In this document: positions 21,546-32,352 of the stretch, piece after piece
Layout of the letters: the number at the start of each line of letters is the position of its first letter
Numbering within the stretch: the stretch's first letter is position 1
Assembly (NCBI GenBank): GCA_028023455.1
Contig: JAQFVV010006221.1
Span: 11,207,473-11,271,472, forward strand
From: Epiperipatus broadwayi
Taxonomy: Eukaryota > Onychophora > Udeonychophora > Euonychophora > Peripatidae
Length of the DNA stretch: 64,000 bases
Reading direction: 5' to 3'
Made by a program: the position numbers and the translations under genes
The notes under the pieces: generated by a model
Databases searched by the model: none
What the model was told of the DNA's origin: nothing
The model's input: the letters and a program-made list of their open reading frames with translations, nothing else

Positions 21546-22437
21546 ATAAAGCAGCAGTCTTTGAAGTAAATTTTTTTATTGTTTTAAAATTTAAATAATG
21601 TCAAGATTAAATGATTTAACTTAAATCAGTTTCATCATTTAAAATTTGTTTCACTTTAGAATTTAGTCAGAATTTAACAGGGAGATTTCAAATAATAAAG
21701 ACTTATTGGTAGCAACAGCAACTAGTTTCATGATTATCATATACTAAATTTTCAAATTATTATTTTATCAGATAGTGTATCATAGTACCAGTTCAAAATT
21801 AGTTACCAAGCTGTAACATTTTTTGATCATCATCATCACTTTATTCATTTACATATATATAGATATATCATTTTTTATTCATTTCATTAAAATAAAAAAC
21901 TTATGAATGAATGAATACTGACACATTAAAATAGGATCTTAAAAAGTTTTAATTTACATTTCATCATCATCATCATTGTCCACCATTACAAGTTTAGATT
22001 TATTATCTATACAAGTTTAGATTTCCTAGACAGAAAATCAAATGCAAATAGTTAATTGCTGAATGCATATTTTTAAGGCAATAATAGTCTTCACCAATTC
22101 AGACAACAATTGGAGATTAGTGTTGCCATTGGGCACTCATACGTTTTGAGTATAGTCATTAAAAATAAATTGTTGTTACTATTACAACTTATATACTTAT
22201 AAATATTACTCTTTTAACTGTGTTTATTTACCAAAAATTAACTCAGTAATAACAACTCATATCAGCCACATGTAAATGACAAATCAATTTTTATCTCTTA
22301 CATACTCCACCCAGTTATACTGAAATCTAAAACTAAGTAATGGGTAAGAAACTAATAATTGATAAGTATTTCTAAAGGTAAACATAATCCTGTTTTCCTG
22401 AAGGTTTGTGATGATGGTATTTTAGTTGTATTTATAT
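21546..22437. other. Unassigned DNA with short ATC runs
   Basis: Short (ATC)n runs at about 21825 and 21961. No gene or repeat family recognised. Confidence 0.5.
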
Positions 22438-22861
22438 GTTAGACTATTTCCATATCTAATATGAATAGTGAATGTCTTTAGAAAAATTTAACTTTATTTA
22501 AATATTCAAATATATTCAGCTGTTAGTAATAGAAGACATGTTAGTCTATGCACAATGTTTTGAGAGGTATTATTCTCCCTCTTCTTCAGGTTTTTCTGGC
22601 CTGACCAATGACTGTACTAGCATGGGAATCGAACCTGGAGCCTTTAGATTCTTGAGTAGTGAATTTTAAGGTAATGCTCTTACCAACGGAGCCATCCTGC
22701 CAAAGACAACAGTCAGTAAAAATTTCATATACTTGTCTATGAGATTCCTCCTGATTTCTGCACCTTTTTCTAAGAGCAAAGTTGATTAGTAGTTTTCATA
22801 TATTATGTATAGTCACACTAGATTGACTTATGGGATTGTTTGCCTTTGTTATGTGAGCAGC
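22438..22861 (-). mobile_element. SINE family A, copy 2 (left arm of inverted pair)
   Basis: Read on the minus strand: a 5' leader (gctcacataacaaaggc...), the tRNA-like block tggctccgttggtaagagc (A-box), B-box ggttcgattcc, CCTGAAGA, a hairpin (GAGGGA with CCTCTC at 22576-22581 and 22562-22567), CAAAAC, and the common end. It faces copy 3 across about 110 bp. Confidence 0.8.
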
Positions 22862-22971
22862 TTCTAAGATAGCAAACCATGTATGTACCAACGAACATAT
22901 GTTCAATTGGGAAAATACAAAATATTGGATAGAGAAGAAAAGATACAAAGAAGAAAATTTAAAGAATTGCT

Positions 22972-23381
22972 CACATCACAATGGCAAAAAAATCCCATAG
23001 TGTGACTGTACATAATGTATGAAAACCACTAATCAACTTTGCTCTTAGAAAAAGGTGGAAAAATCAGGAGAAACCTCATAGATAAGTATATAAAATTTCT
23101 ACTGAATGTTGCCTTTGGCAGGATGACTCAGTTGGTTAAAGCATTGTCTTAAAATTTAATACTCAAGAATCTAAGGATCCAGGTTCGATTCCTATGCTAG
23201 TATTGTCATTGGTCAGGCTAGCAACACGTGAAGAAGAGGGGAGAATAATACCTCTCAAAACGTTGTGCATATACTAACTTGTGCGCTATTACTAACTGTT
23301 TAATGTATTTGGAATATTTAAATAAAGTTAAATTTTGAAAAGACATTCAATACTCATATTAGATGATGGAAATAGTTCAAC
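22972..23381 (+). mobile_element. SINE family A, copy 3 (right arm of inverted pair)
   Basis: A-box atgactcagttggttaaagc near 23123, B-box GGTTCGATTCC at 23182-23192, hairpin GAGGGG (23236-23241) with CCTCTC (23251-23256), CAAAACG, end aaataaagttaaattttg. The 140-bp leader upstream of the tRNA-like part is shared with copy 2, so the mobile unit is longer than a simple tRNA SINE. Confidence 0.8.
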
Positions 23382-24109
23382 ATATAAATAAAACTTAATC
23401 CTGGTATGAATGATATAGCTCTGTTTTAAAATTAGTTAAATGCTAAAAATTATATTAGTATTTTATAACAAGAAAAAATGTATTACCTAAAAAAGTCTAT
23501 AAATGTATATCAAAAATTAGAATGTCTAATATCAGAAATATAATGAAAAATAATAATCTTAACTCTAGTAATAATAAGATGGGGGGTGAACGCTTTACTA
23601 CTTTCAAAAATGATATATAATGTTAATGATATGGTCTAAAACTATGCTAATATTTATTATATTAAGAGGATTTTTAAGCAATAGCAAACTATCACCAATG
23701 ATGGGTAAATAATGTCACGTGACCACATCTCGCTCAAGCTGTTATCACGTAGAGAACTTAACAAACATACATATGATTCTCTGTTAAAAAAAGAAACCCT
23801 ATGTACATATATATTTAAATGTCGTGTATTTTTATATTTTGAGATCTATTTGCTATTTTTTAATTTTTTTCTCATGAATGTCATAAAAATAAAAATTATT
23901 TCAAATGTAAATCAATTTACGTGAAAGCATTAAAATAAATATTGAACATTTTATTCAACTTAAAATATTTTATATACATTTTTTTGTAATAAAAGTATTA
24001 CAAAAAAATTTGATCTTTGAAATATACTTTAAAATTTTTAGACTAAAGCTGATAATTTAAGTCATTTTATATATTATTGGAAGCTTAACAATATTTTGCT
24101 TTTGCAAGG
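23382..24109. other. Unassigned AT-rich DNA
   Basis: No gene recognised. The 70-codon plus frame at 23712-23924 has no known motif and ends in a hydrophobic low-complexity run. Confidence 0.5.
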
Positions 24110-24271
24110 TAAAAAAATATATAATTCCAATAGGTTTTAAAAGACCTAGAAAGCGACCATGTGTGAGATGGATGAGTAAAATAAAGAAGTGTGCTGGGCT
24201 GATGTAGAAAAGGGAAGCTAGAGATCAGAAGAGACCTTCATTCTGCAATGGATCGACAATGTTTGATAATA

Positions 24272-24310
<39 letters not shown>
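24110..24310 (+). mobile_element. RTE-like LINE, 3' end with (GAT)n tail
   Basis: Translation gives RPRKRPCVRWMSKIKKCAGL, the C-terminal tail of an RTE-like endonuclease-RT ORF, ending near FCNGSTM and followed by (GAT)n at 24271-24309. The same end occurs on the minus strand at 40258-40491, 47235, 50785 and 62356. It is heavily 5'-truncated. Confidence 0.75.
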
Positions 24311-24312
<2 letters not shown>

Positions 24313-24654
24313 GTAACAAAACAATTACTTTGCATTAGACTCTAACCAAAAAATGTAAATGATTTAAAAATCACCATGAATAGTCAATTCCAGTTCTTTA
24401 TATTTATTACAATGAAATGATAAAATAGCCTTATATAACTTACTTCTGCAGAGAATTAATAAAGAGAAAACAATATTCTACTGTCCGAAGATGACAGTTT
24501 TAGCAGGATTTTTTTTTTTTTATCTTCTAACTTATATTAATTAGATCCCCATTTTTCACAAAACAATCTGGTGACTACCTAAATTAGGCTGATCATAATA
24601 CCTGAAATAAATTTCCATCTTGTTTAACAATTCTTCTCAACCTAAAACAAAAAA

Positions 24655-24735
24655 AAATCCAAGTTTTACCTGGATTTAAACCCAGGTTATATTATGCTAA
24701 TCAGATTAATAACCATTACCCCATACAATTCAAAA
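24655..24735 (-). mobile_element. tRNA-like relic (SINE head or tRNA pseudogene)
   Basis: On the minus strand the segment reads ggggtaatggttattaatctg (A-box like), then cctgGGTTTAAATCCagg, a perfect T-arm with B-box, then aaaacttggattttttttt. The acceptor strands do not pair, so it is not a working tRNA gene. The terminal T run (A run on plus) would suit a Pol III stop. Confidence 0.45.
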
Positions 24736-25359
24736 TTTTTAATTGCAACAAATAATTAACTCAAAAATTGACAAAATAATTTATAGCTTGTATTAAAAAA
24801 AACTTTATTCAGACATACTATAAAAAATATATTTAAGAATTTGTTAAAGTAAAATACAAATTGCTTGTTAAAGTAATATGATACTTCTTGGTAAATTTAT
24901 ACATTCTATATATGTAGATGACATTATTAACCATCTTTATCTTAGAAATATTTATTTTTGACTTTATAGAACTTTCGCAAAGATGCATCCACTCAAATGG
25001 GACATAAATAGAATAATAGCATGGTACTGGATTTAGTCTTCTAGTTTAATATACAAAATGCAAGAAAATCTATCAAAGTTACAATGTAAGATTGTATATG
25101 GGTTTTATATCAATCAGTTAATTAATTATTTTTAATTGATTTTCAGTTTGGATACCAATTTATTTAAGTTCTAGAATATCTCTTAATGCAATTAACATTT
25201 TTTGGGTTGGATGTCATGGGAATATAAATAGTCTTTTCAATCACTACTGATTTTGGTTTTGGGACACATAATATATCAGTTTACTATTTAAAGTTTAAAT
25301 TTTTATTGTACTTTCTTTCTGTCTACAAAAAAAAAAACATATACGTCATTACAGTAAAG

Positions 25360-25758
25360 CAGGGGTCCCCAACTCTATGCCCACGGGCACCATGACACCC
25401 GCAGATCATTTTACGTGTGCCCTCCGCTATCCGAACACGATAAAAAATTATTTATCTGATACAAATAAATTTAATTTTTAAAATTTCTTATAAATTATTG
25501 TATTATATTGTAATTAAATTGTAGGGCATACTATACTTTTACAGCGTAAAAATATAAACGTTAATTATAAGTTAAAATTTTATTTTTGAAATAAATATTT
25601 TTTTTGTATATTATGTGTATTATTAACAATATCCAACTATAAATTTACATTGAAAAAATAAATGATGCTCGCCACCTGGTTGGAAAAATAAATGGTGCTC
25701 GCCACCTGGCTAGTATTATAGAATGTGCTCCTAAGTGCAAAAAGGTTGGGGACCCCTG
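25360..25758. mobile_element. Non-autonomous hAT element, 399 bp
   Basis: Perfect 14-bp terminal inverted repeats CAGGGGTCCCCAAC (25360-25373, complement at 25745-25758) and a perfect 8-bp TSD CAGTAAAG (25352-25359 and 25759-25766). Inside, a 30-bp unit (aaaaataaatgatgctcgcc and on) is duplicated in tandem near 25653-25712. No transposase. Its ends differ from the hAT element at 19860, so two hAT families are present. Confidence 0.95.
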
Positions 25759-26622
25759 CAGTAAAGCTTTCTGCTGGTATCAATGACTCCAAGAGAATAT
25801 CGTCTATTATATTAGTTTCTTCTAAAACATGAACAAACAAAACCTGTTCTGAGTTAAAATCAATAAAATGGATCAAAAAAAAATTATCATTATTTTTTTT
25901 AATCTGGTAAAATTAAACAGCTGCTTAACCTATCAAATGGCTTCTGAAAATATTTTAAAAAAAAAAAAAAATACAATTCACCTGGTTTCGGTTGTAATTC
26001 ATAGAAATATAATTCACCTGAATCCTGTTATAATTCGTAGAGTGCATTTTCTACATAGAGCTATTACTTATTTATCATTTTTCTTGCAGAAAGTTAAATT
26101 AGGTTTGTAATCTTTTACCCTATGTCTTTTTGCATTCAGATATCTGTTACCATTTTGAAAATTAACATTTTAACCAAATCTTGTAAATATAACTATTAAA
26201 GATCTTGATGAGAGTTCAAATTAACATTTTTAATATTTGAGATTGATTAAAATTTTTATTTTTTGCTTTAATCTCATATTTTGACATTAATATATCTACA
26301 TATATAGGGTATGTTTTATATCTAACTGTCAAACTTATAACCTGTAGATGACTTTTTTTCAACTATTTAGGGATTTTTTTGAAAGTTAGGTAACTTAACT
26401 AGAGAATAAAATAAGTAAAAAAAATCTTCCGTTACTTACCAATAGAAAATAGAAATATCTGATGATGAGTGTCCTTTTCTTTCTTTTGTGTTAAGCACTA
26501 TTTAATGGTTGCTTATTGTATCTTACTGCAGTATTCAAGGTCAAGTTTTATATAAACAGTTCCTCATATATATTTTAATAATACAGAATGCAATATAATT
26601 AAATAGACATATTAAGATCCTA

Positions 26623-26983
26623 TGTGTGAGGGGTCAGATTGACTTAAGGTCAACATGGATAAGACAATAATGTTGGCATCATCAAGGGCTTTGAGTATTT
26701 CATCGTCAGATTTTCAATGATATGGATATCCAAAGAGTAGAAGAGTGGAAAAGATTGAAGCTTGTCCATTAAAATTTGAAGATTTAATATCTTAATATAA
26801 ACTCAGCAGTCATTATATATGTGTATGGAGGATGGTGATTTGGACTAACTGATGAGTGCTGATTCAGCATGAAGTACGCATATTGGAGATCATTTATTTT
26901 TTTCAGATGTATGTGCTCATGTGTATCAGCTGTATAAGAATGGATTGGATAGCTGTGGGGAGTTTGAAAGTCTGAGTTCAAAT

Positions 26984-26986
<3 letters not shown>
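26623..26986 (+). repeat. Family C repeat, nearly full copy
   Basis: Begins gaggggtcagattgacttaa and ends tctgagttcaaatccc, immediately followed by a TA microsatellite. The end contains GAGTTCAAATCCC, which resembles a Pol III B-box, but no convincing A-box precedes it at tRNA spacing. Other copies: 20505, 57985-58219 (minus), 58220-58560, 58640 and 60005 (minus). Confidence 0.75.

Positions 26987-27079
<93 letters not shown>
26987..27079. repeat. (TA)n microsatellite, 93 bp
   Basis: Uninterrupted TA dinucleotides at the 3' boundary of a family C copy. Confidence 0.98.
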
Positions 27080-27081
<2 letters not shown>

Positions 27082-30000
27082 TAACCTACACTATGTGTAG
27101 CTCCACTACACATCATGCCAACCACATTGGGGGCCATAATCTAACCTGTAATCTCGTGCATCCTCACTTCAGAATAGTATATGATATAAAATAAAACGGG
27201 TTCTATCTCAGTTAATAATTAATAACTAAAATATTCAGCATTAAAATTAAAATATTTCACTAGCTCAAATTTAAAATACGAATAAGGTTCAGTTTATAAA
27301 AATAAATTAAATAAATATTTAATATTTTCATAAGATTTGAAGTGAAAATACAGGTGACAAGATAGATTACATTGAGCCAATATCCCACAGGATACTACCT
27401 CAATGGCATAAGAACACTATCCCCCCTTTTATTACTATTTCAAATAACAAACTCATAGTATTCTTACGACTTTAATAACTTCTACTCACTAGGATTAAAC
27501 TAATAATTAAGTCTTAATCTTCTATTTGTAATAATCTAGCTCAATAAAATAATCTCAGGTTCATAAAGTTTATTCTAAGTTAATAAAAATACGGTAGTAA
27601 AATATGAGAAGGGATTTTATGTCATAATCTACTACACTGAAACTAATAATAATAAATAACAGTAATAATATTCTTCATTGTTTAACTAATTCTGTATATC
27701 TTTTCTTTTTACTATAATTTTATTACCATAATAAAATAATGAAATAATATAATATGATCTTATATCTTCATGTAATGATATAATAAATACGTGGCAGCAT
27801 TTTAATAATCTGACAAACAAAATATGTGTGGCAACTGATAGCATATAATTTAATATAATATTGTGATAACTGATTTATGACCAATAAAATAATGTAAGAT
27901 TATGATTATTTAATTATAATGAATACCAATAAAATATTTAAAATTTTTAAAATAATTCTCTATTTATCTTTTGTGCAAAATTATATATTTGTTTCAATTA
28001 TTATGCATATATCATGATTTCATGCAGCGATGTGGAGAAATAAATAACTCGGACACAAAATTTTTGAAATAACAAAATTTAACAAAGTTTATTACTAACA
28101 ACAAATAAATAAACAATTTATTTACACTATTTACAATGGATATCCTTAACTTTTTTACTTTACAGTTTGATCTACCGGGTTATAAAAAAAATAATTTATA
28201 TTTCAATTATATCTTTATTTAGATTTAGGACAAAATTTAAAAAAAATGTTACTATTTGGTTTCTCATTATGGTTAACTTATTACAAATATATTTATCTAC
28301 TTTATTAGCAACAGCATTTTATCCTTAATATTATTAAACTATCTTATTTTTAAAAAAATTCATACTTAGAAAAATATTCTATAGAAAACAAAATTTTACA
28401 ATGAGTATGGATTCTCAAAATATTAAAAAAAAATTTCATCTTGCAAAGTCAAAGATGTTACACAAAATATTATCCAAAAATTCAGTACTAGATTTTAGTA
28501 TTTATCACACAATGTTTACTAATCATAATATATTCTTCTTTAAGCCTTACTTTAGTATGATATAAGTGTAATCATCAATATATTTCTGTTAATCAATAAA
28601 CAAAAAATATACTATGCATATTGTTTACATAATTTACTTTGTACTATTATATTTTAAAAATATGCAATACTTATTTTTCTCTTTAAAAAAATAATACTAA
28701 AGCATTTAAAATTATTATCACTTTAAATAAAATATCTTTGTTTAGATACTTTATTTTAAAAAAGTTTATATTTCATTTCCGAAATAAAATTCAAAATATA
28801 TTCTATGATTCTTTTCTTTCCTTAGGATACTTTGGATCTTCAATTTTAAGTTATAATGCCCTATTCCTTCTAAGCAAATAAACCAATCTTATACAAAATG
28901 ATAGCATAACCTAAGTCCTAAATTATTTATCATTTCTCTTAAACATATCTTACTGAACGATGCAGTTACATGCAATAAAGATAGCAAAAACAGATGCATA
29001 GGATTAAGGAAGAAAGCTAGAGTATTACTTTTAACATATCTCAAAATCATGGCAGTGTGAAGAGGTATGACATTTACCTGCCTAATATCCTCTAGTACAG
29101 GGACGATGTTAAAGCTATTTCTTCAGCTTTATTAGAACATCAAATATTTAAAGAAATATAAACACTGTCCAAATAAAATGTGCATCAGTCATAGGGCTTT
29201 GTTAACTATGCTGATATTCACATAAAGACTAAATATTATTTCCATTCCTTATAACATCCTATTTCTTAAAACATCATTTTGGTTTCCTGTTCACTAAGTA
29301 CTTCCAAGCCACTATCTCAACATTATTTCTCAAGATTTTCCACATCTTACATCGATAAATAACTATCTGCATTTATAAAACAAATAAAATTCATTAATAG
29401 TTAAACAATCTAGCTGTTCCACAAGAAAAGTCTGCTTACTTCATTATTCTATATGTATAATCATATACAATCTACTTAGACAAGATTTGAATATCCCATA
29501 ACATGAAAATTTTAAAAGAATCACATAATTATTTGTTATGTTGGATTATATTACTAATAAAATATAAAAAATTGTCGTATGCATATTTTCAAATTAATCC
29601 TATCTCATAATGTTTTTTAAAATGTTGTATGAAATGCGGTACATATAAGTAAAAAAACTTTTACACTTCATTCTTCCAATTTATGGATGATCTAAAGAAA
29701 ACAAAAAAATATATACACTATAAATTATCAATAGTTATTATTATTACCAATAACCTTTATCTAGTCATCATGTTCAGTAGGTTTCCTTTATCCACTTGAG
29801 CATTGCAGATATAAAAAAAATTCACACCCATACATTTTATATTAAAATATTTTTAGCTAAATTATTAGATTGTTATGTTATAAAATTTTAATATTAATAA
29901 ATTAATGTTTTTATGTTTTTCCTAATCTTATATAAAAATTTAGATTTAAACTAGGTTAACAAAATAAAAGGAATCAAAACTATAATTACATATTTTCTTG

Positions 30001-31104
30001 ACGATAGTTCCTGATAAGTCCAAAATGTTTATTATTTTCTCTACAGTTTTTAAAAATGTTCTCCTTCAAGCGTGTTAAAGTTTAAAATAAAAATAATTAT
30101 TAATCCATTTAGTAAAATTTATAGAAAATAATCCTTGGTTTTAGTATTTAGGATGATAATTATTAAATCATAATATTAATTAATCCCATGAAGCTTCTTA
30201 ATCTTCTCTACCAATATTCTCTGTGTATCCAATGCATCAATCCATCTAATTTAACTTTAAAAATATTCAATAAACTTTTAAGTACTATTTGTATTTCCAT
30301 GGATCCATCTTTTATTCAACTATGTGTTCACTTCTTTATATATGTTTCCTTCTTGATACATTTAAACTTTCGTTTGGTATTTTTTATAAATCTCTTTTAA
30401 AAAATAAAAAAAATAAAAAAACTTGAAGCACTTTTAAACAAATCTTTTCTAAATACATTTTAAATAATTCTAAGACCGGATATTTTAATATCAAAAAACG
30501 CTTCTGTAACATATTCTCCTGGGTTCTTTCTTTAATTCTTGAAAATATTTTTTAAAAAATGTTACCTTCAGAAAGGATATAACATTTTACTCCTTTCAAT
30601 ATCATATTATATAAACGATTCATAAGATATATTTGTCTTATTACTACTTTTAAAAAAAATAAATCTTGGATAAACTTATAAATAATACGTTTCAATACAT
30701 TTTTTAGACTCCGTATAATGTCCGAGCTGTGATTTTTTATGTACCAAAACAGTTCTCCGGTGAAATATTAATAAAGCTGTATCAATAAATATTCCAAACA
30801 TTTTTTCAGCATTACAACTTATATCCATTTTATTTCGTAGTATATCCATCCTTTATTGCAAAGTTTAGGTTAAATTTTTAGATAAAATATGACTGGTAAG
30901 TACTTTAAAAATTAGAAAATCATTTCCACGAAGTTTCTAAATTATTATATTTTAAAACTCTCTTTTGCAAAAAATACTTTTAAAATTATCAATTAGTTTT
31001 TTGCAAAATAAACGATAAGAAAGTACTATAATAAAAAAAAAATTGACTAAAATAAAAAATTTTAAAAAAATACTATCTCTTTGAGAGCTGCTAATATACC
31101 TTTC
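27080..31104. other. Unassigned AT-rich DNA, about 4 kb
   Basis: No protein-coding frame of note on either strand and no repeat family recognised. The only listed frame (30188-30400, plus) is hydrophobic low complexity. On the minus strand a promoter-like sequence lies at 31154-31188 and AATAAA signals occur near 28080-28130, so a non-coding minus transcript is conceivable but unsupported. Confidence 0.5.
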
Positions 31105-31153
31105 TTTGGTTCCAAAACATTATTAATCTCCCCCGATAACCCCGTGTAAATCA

Positions 31154-31188
31154 TATTTATAGTCTGTAAGAATACCTATTCCTATTGG
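31154..31188 (-). promoter_or_regulatory. CCAAT plus TATA box, possible minus-strand promoter
   Basis: On the minus strand, CCAAT (31188-31184) is followed about 25 bp later by TATAAATA (31161-31154), then a G-rich segment (ggggttatcggggga) at the usual start distance. In DNA this AT-rich a TATA box alone means little; the paired spacing is the only argument. Confidence 0.25.
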
Positions 31189-31320
31189 TTAATTCTTACT
31201 TTAGCTTGAGAACAAATTTACATATTTTCAATTTCAAGTAGAATCGAATTTCAAACTTAGAAATTATGACTTATCACATGATCACATTTCCTATACTAGC
31301 ACATTAATCTAATGCCTACT

Positions 31321-31382
31321 CATCCAATATCCCCAGACTAGTTTCTGGCTTGTGGCCTTCATCAGTGAGGAGCTTTGGATCT
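31321..31382 (-). ncRNA. Putative type I hammerhead ribozyme, copy D1 (intact core)
   Basis: Minus strand: stem I strand GATCC-AAAG-CTCCTCA, core CTGATGA (31365-31359), stem II AGGC-CACAA-GCCA, core GAAAC (31345-31341), a one-pair stem III (C with G around TA), then TC, the expected cleavage site after the C at 31336, then TGGGGATATTGGAT, which pairs with the first strand (six pairs, a 2x2 internal loop, two pairs, a bulge, four more pairs). All invariant core bases are present. The pair next to the core in stem II is A-A rather than the usual G-C, which may weaken activity. Confidence 0.55.
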
Positions 31383-31766
31383 GAGAGCACTGCATCTAGA
31401 TCTTAGGATCTAATGCAACCCTCTAGCAACCACCTTTTATCTCTACTTAACTACAAAACTATGAGAGTGAAATTGAAAATACAAAAAATATTTTCAATCT
31501 AAGCTCAATAGCTTATATAGTCATATGGGTCTGAACTCAGTTCAGCACCCATACATTTTGGTGTCTTTGGCTCTTTTACAACCATAGCCACCACTATCCT
31601 ATTAGGCAGGATTGGTGACCCATATGACTATATAAGCTATTGAGCTTAGATTGAAAATATTTTTTGCATTTTCAATTTCACTCTCATAGTTTTGTAGTTA
31701 AGTAGAGATAAAAGGTGGTTGCTAGAGGGTTGCATTAGATCCTAAGATCTAGATGCAGTGCTCTCA

Positions 31767-31826
31767 GATCCAAAGCTCCTCACTGACAAAGGCCACAAGC
31801 CAGAAACTAGTCTGGGGATATTGGAT
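31767..31826 (+). ncRNA. Hammerhead-like motif, copy D2 (core mutated)
   Basis: Same fold as D1, but the core reads CTGACAA (31783-31789) instead of CTGANGA, losing the catalytic G8. GAAAC is at 31803-31807 and the GTC site at 31810-31812. It is predicted inactive. Confidence 0.55.
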
Positions 31827-32173
31827 GAGTAGGCATTAGATAGGGATTTTATGCACAAGCTTTCTGGCATCCATTGATTACTCTGTTTAGCACAGGTGGC
31901 AATACTGTATGGAGAGTTTTGCTCTGTTTATCAACAATTAATGTGCTAGTATAGGAAATGTGATCATGTGATGCTTAATGGTTTAACACCAATCCTGCCT
32001 AATAGGATAGTGGTGGCTATGGTTGTAAAAGAGCCAAAGACACCTATTGAGCTTAGATTGAAAATATTTTTTGTATTTTCAATTTCACTCTCATAGTTTT
32101 GTAGTTAAGTAGAGATAAAAGGTGTTTGCTAGAGGGTTGCATTAGATCCTAAGATCTAGATGCAGTGCTCTCA

Positions 32174-32234
32174 GATCCAAAGCTCCTCGCTGACGAAGGC
32201 CACAAGCCAGAAACTAGTCTGGGGATATTGGATG
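32174..32234 (+). ncRNA. Putative type I hammerhead ribozyme, copy D3 (intact core)
   Basis: Core CTGACGA (32190-32196), stem II AGGC-CACAA-GCCA, GAAAC (32210-32214), GTC (32217-32219), closing strand TGGGGATATTGGAT (32220-32233). The first stem I pair is G-U where D1 has A-U. Core intact; same A-A caveat in stem II. Confidence 0.55.
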
Positions 32235-32352
32235 AGTAGGCATTAGATAGGGATTTTATGCACAAGCCTTCTGGCATCCATTGATTACTCTGTTTAGCAC
32301 AGGTGGCAATACTGTATGGAAGAGTTTTGCTCTGTTTATCAAAAATTATGAC

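Larger units (their letters stand above)
31271..32342. mobile_element. Family D composite: inverted plus tandem copies in a 10-bp TSD
   Basis: The 1,072-bp block is flanked by a perfect direct repeat AAATTATGAC (31261-31270 and 32343-32352). Inside are three copies of one unit: an inverted copy (31271-31616), then two same-strand copies (about 31617-32000 and 31985-32342), the last two in tandem with 407 bp between equivalent positions (31812 and 32219). The inverted copy lacks a block of about 95 bp present in the others (31835-31929), and the last copy lacks about 50 bp (caaaatgtat...gctatt). No ORF is present. Each copy carries a hammerhead-like motif. Tandem and inverted arrangement, variable 5' truncation and a target duplication of this size are typical of Penelope-like elements and of their non-coding relatives (retrozymes); that assignment is inference. 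Confidence 0.7.

Noticed and set aside
23220-23270. Active hammerhead in SINE family A
   Set aside because: GAAAC is AAAAC in all copies, stem III cannot form properly, and copies 2 and 3 lack a valid UH cleavage site; kept only as a possible relic.
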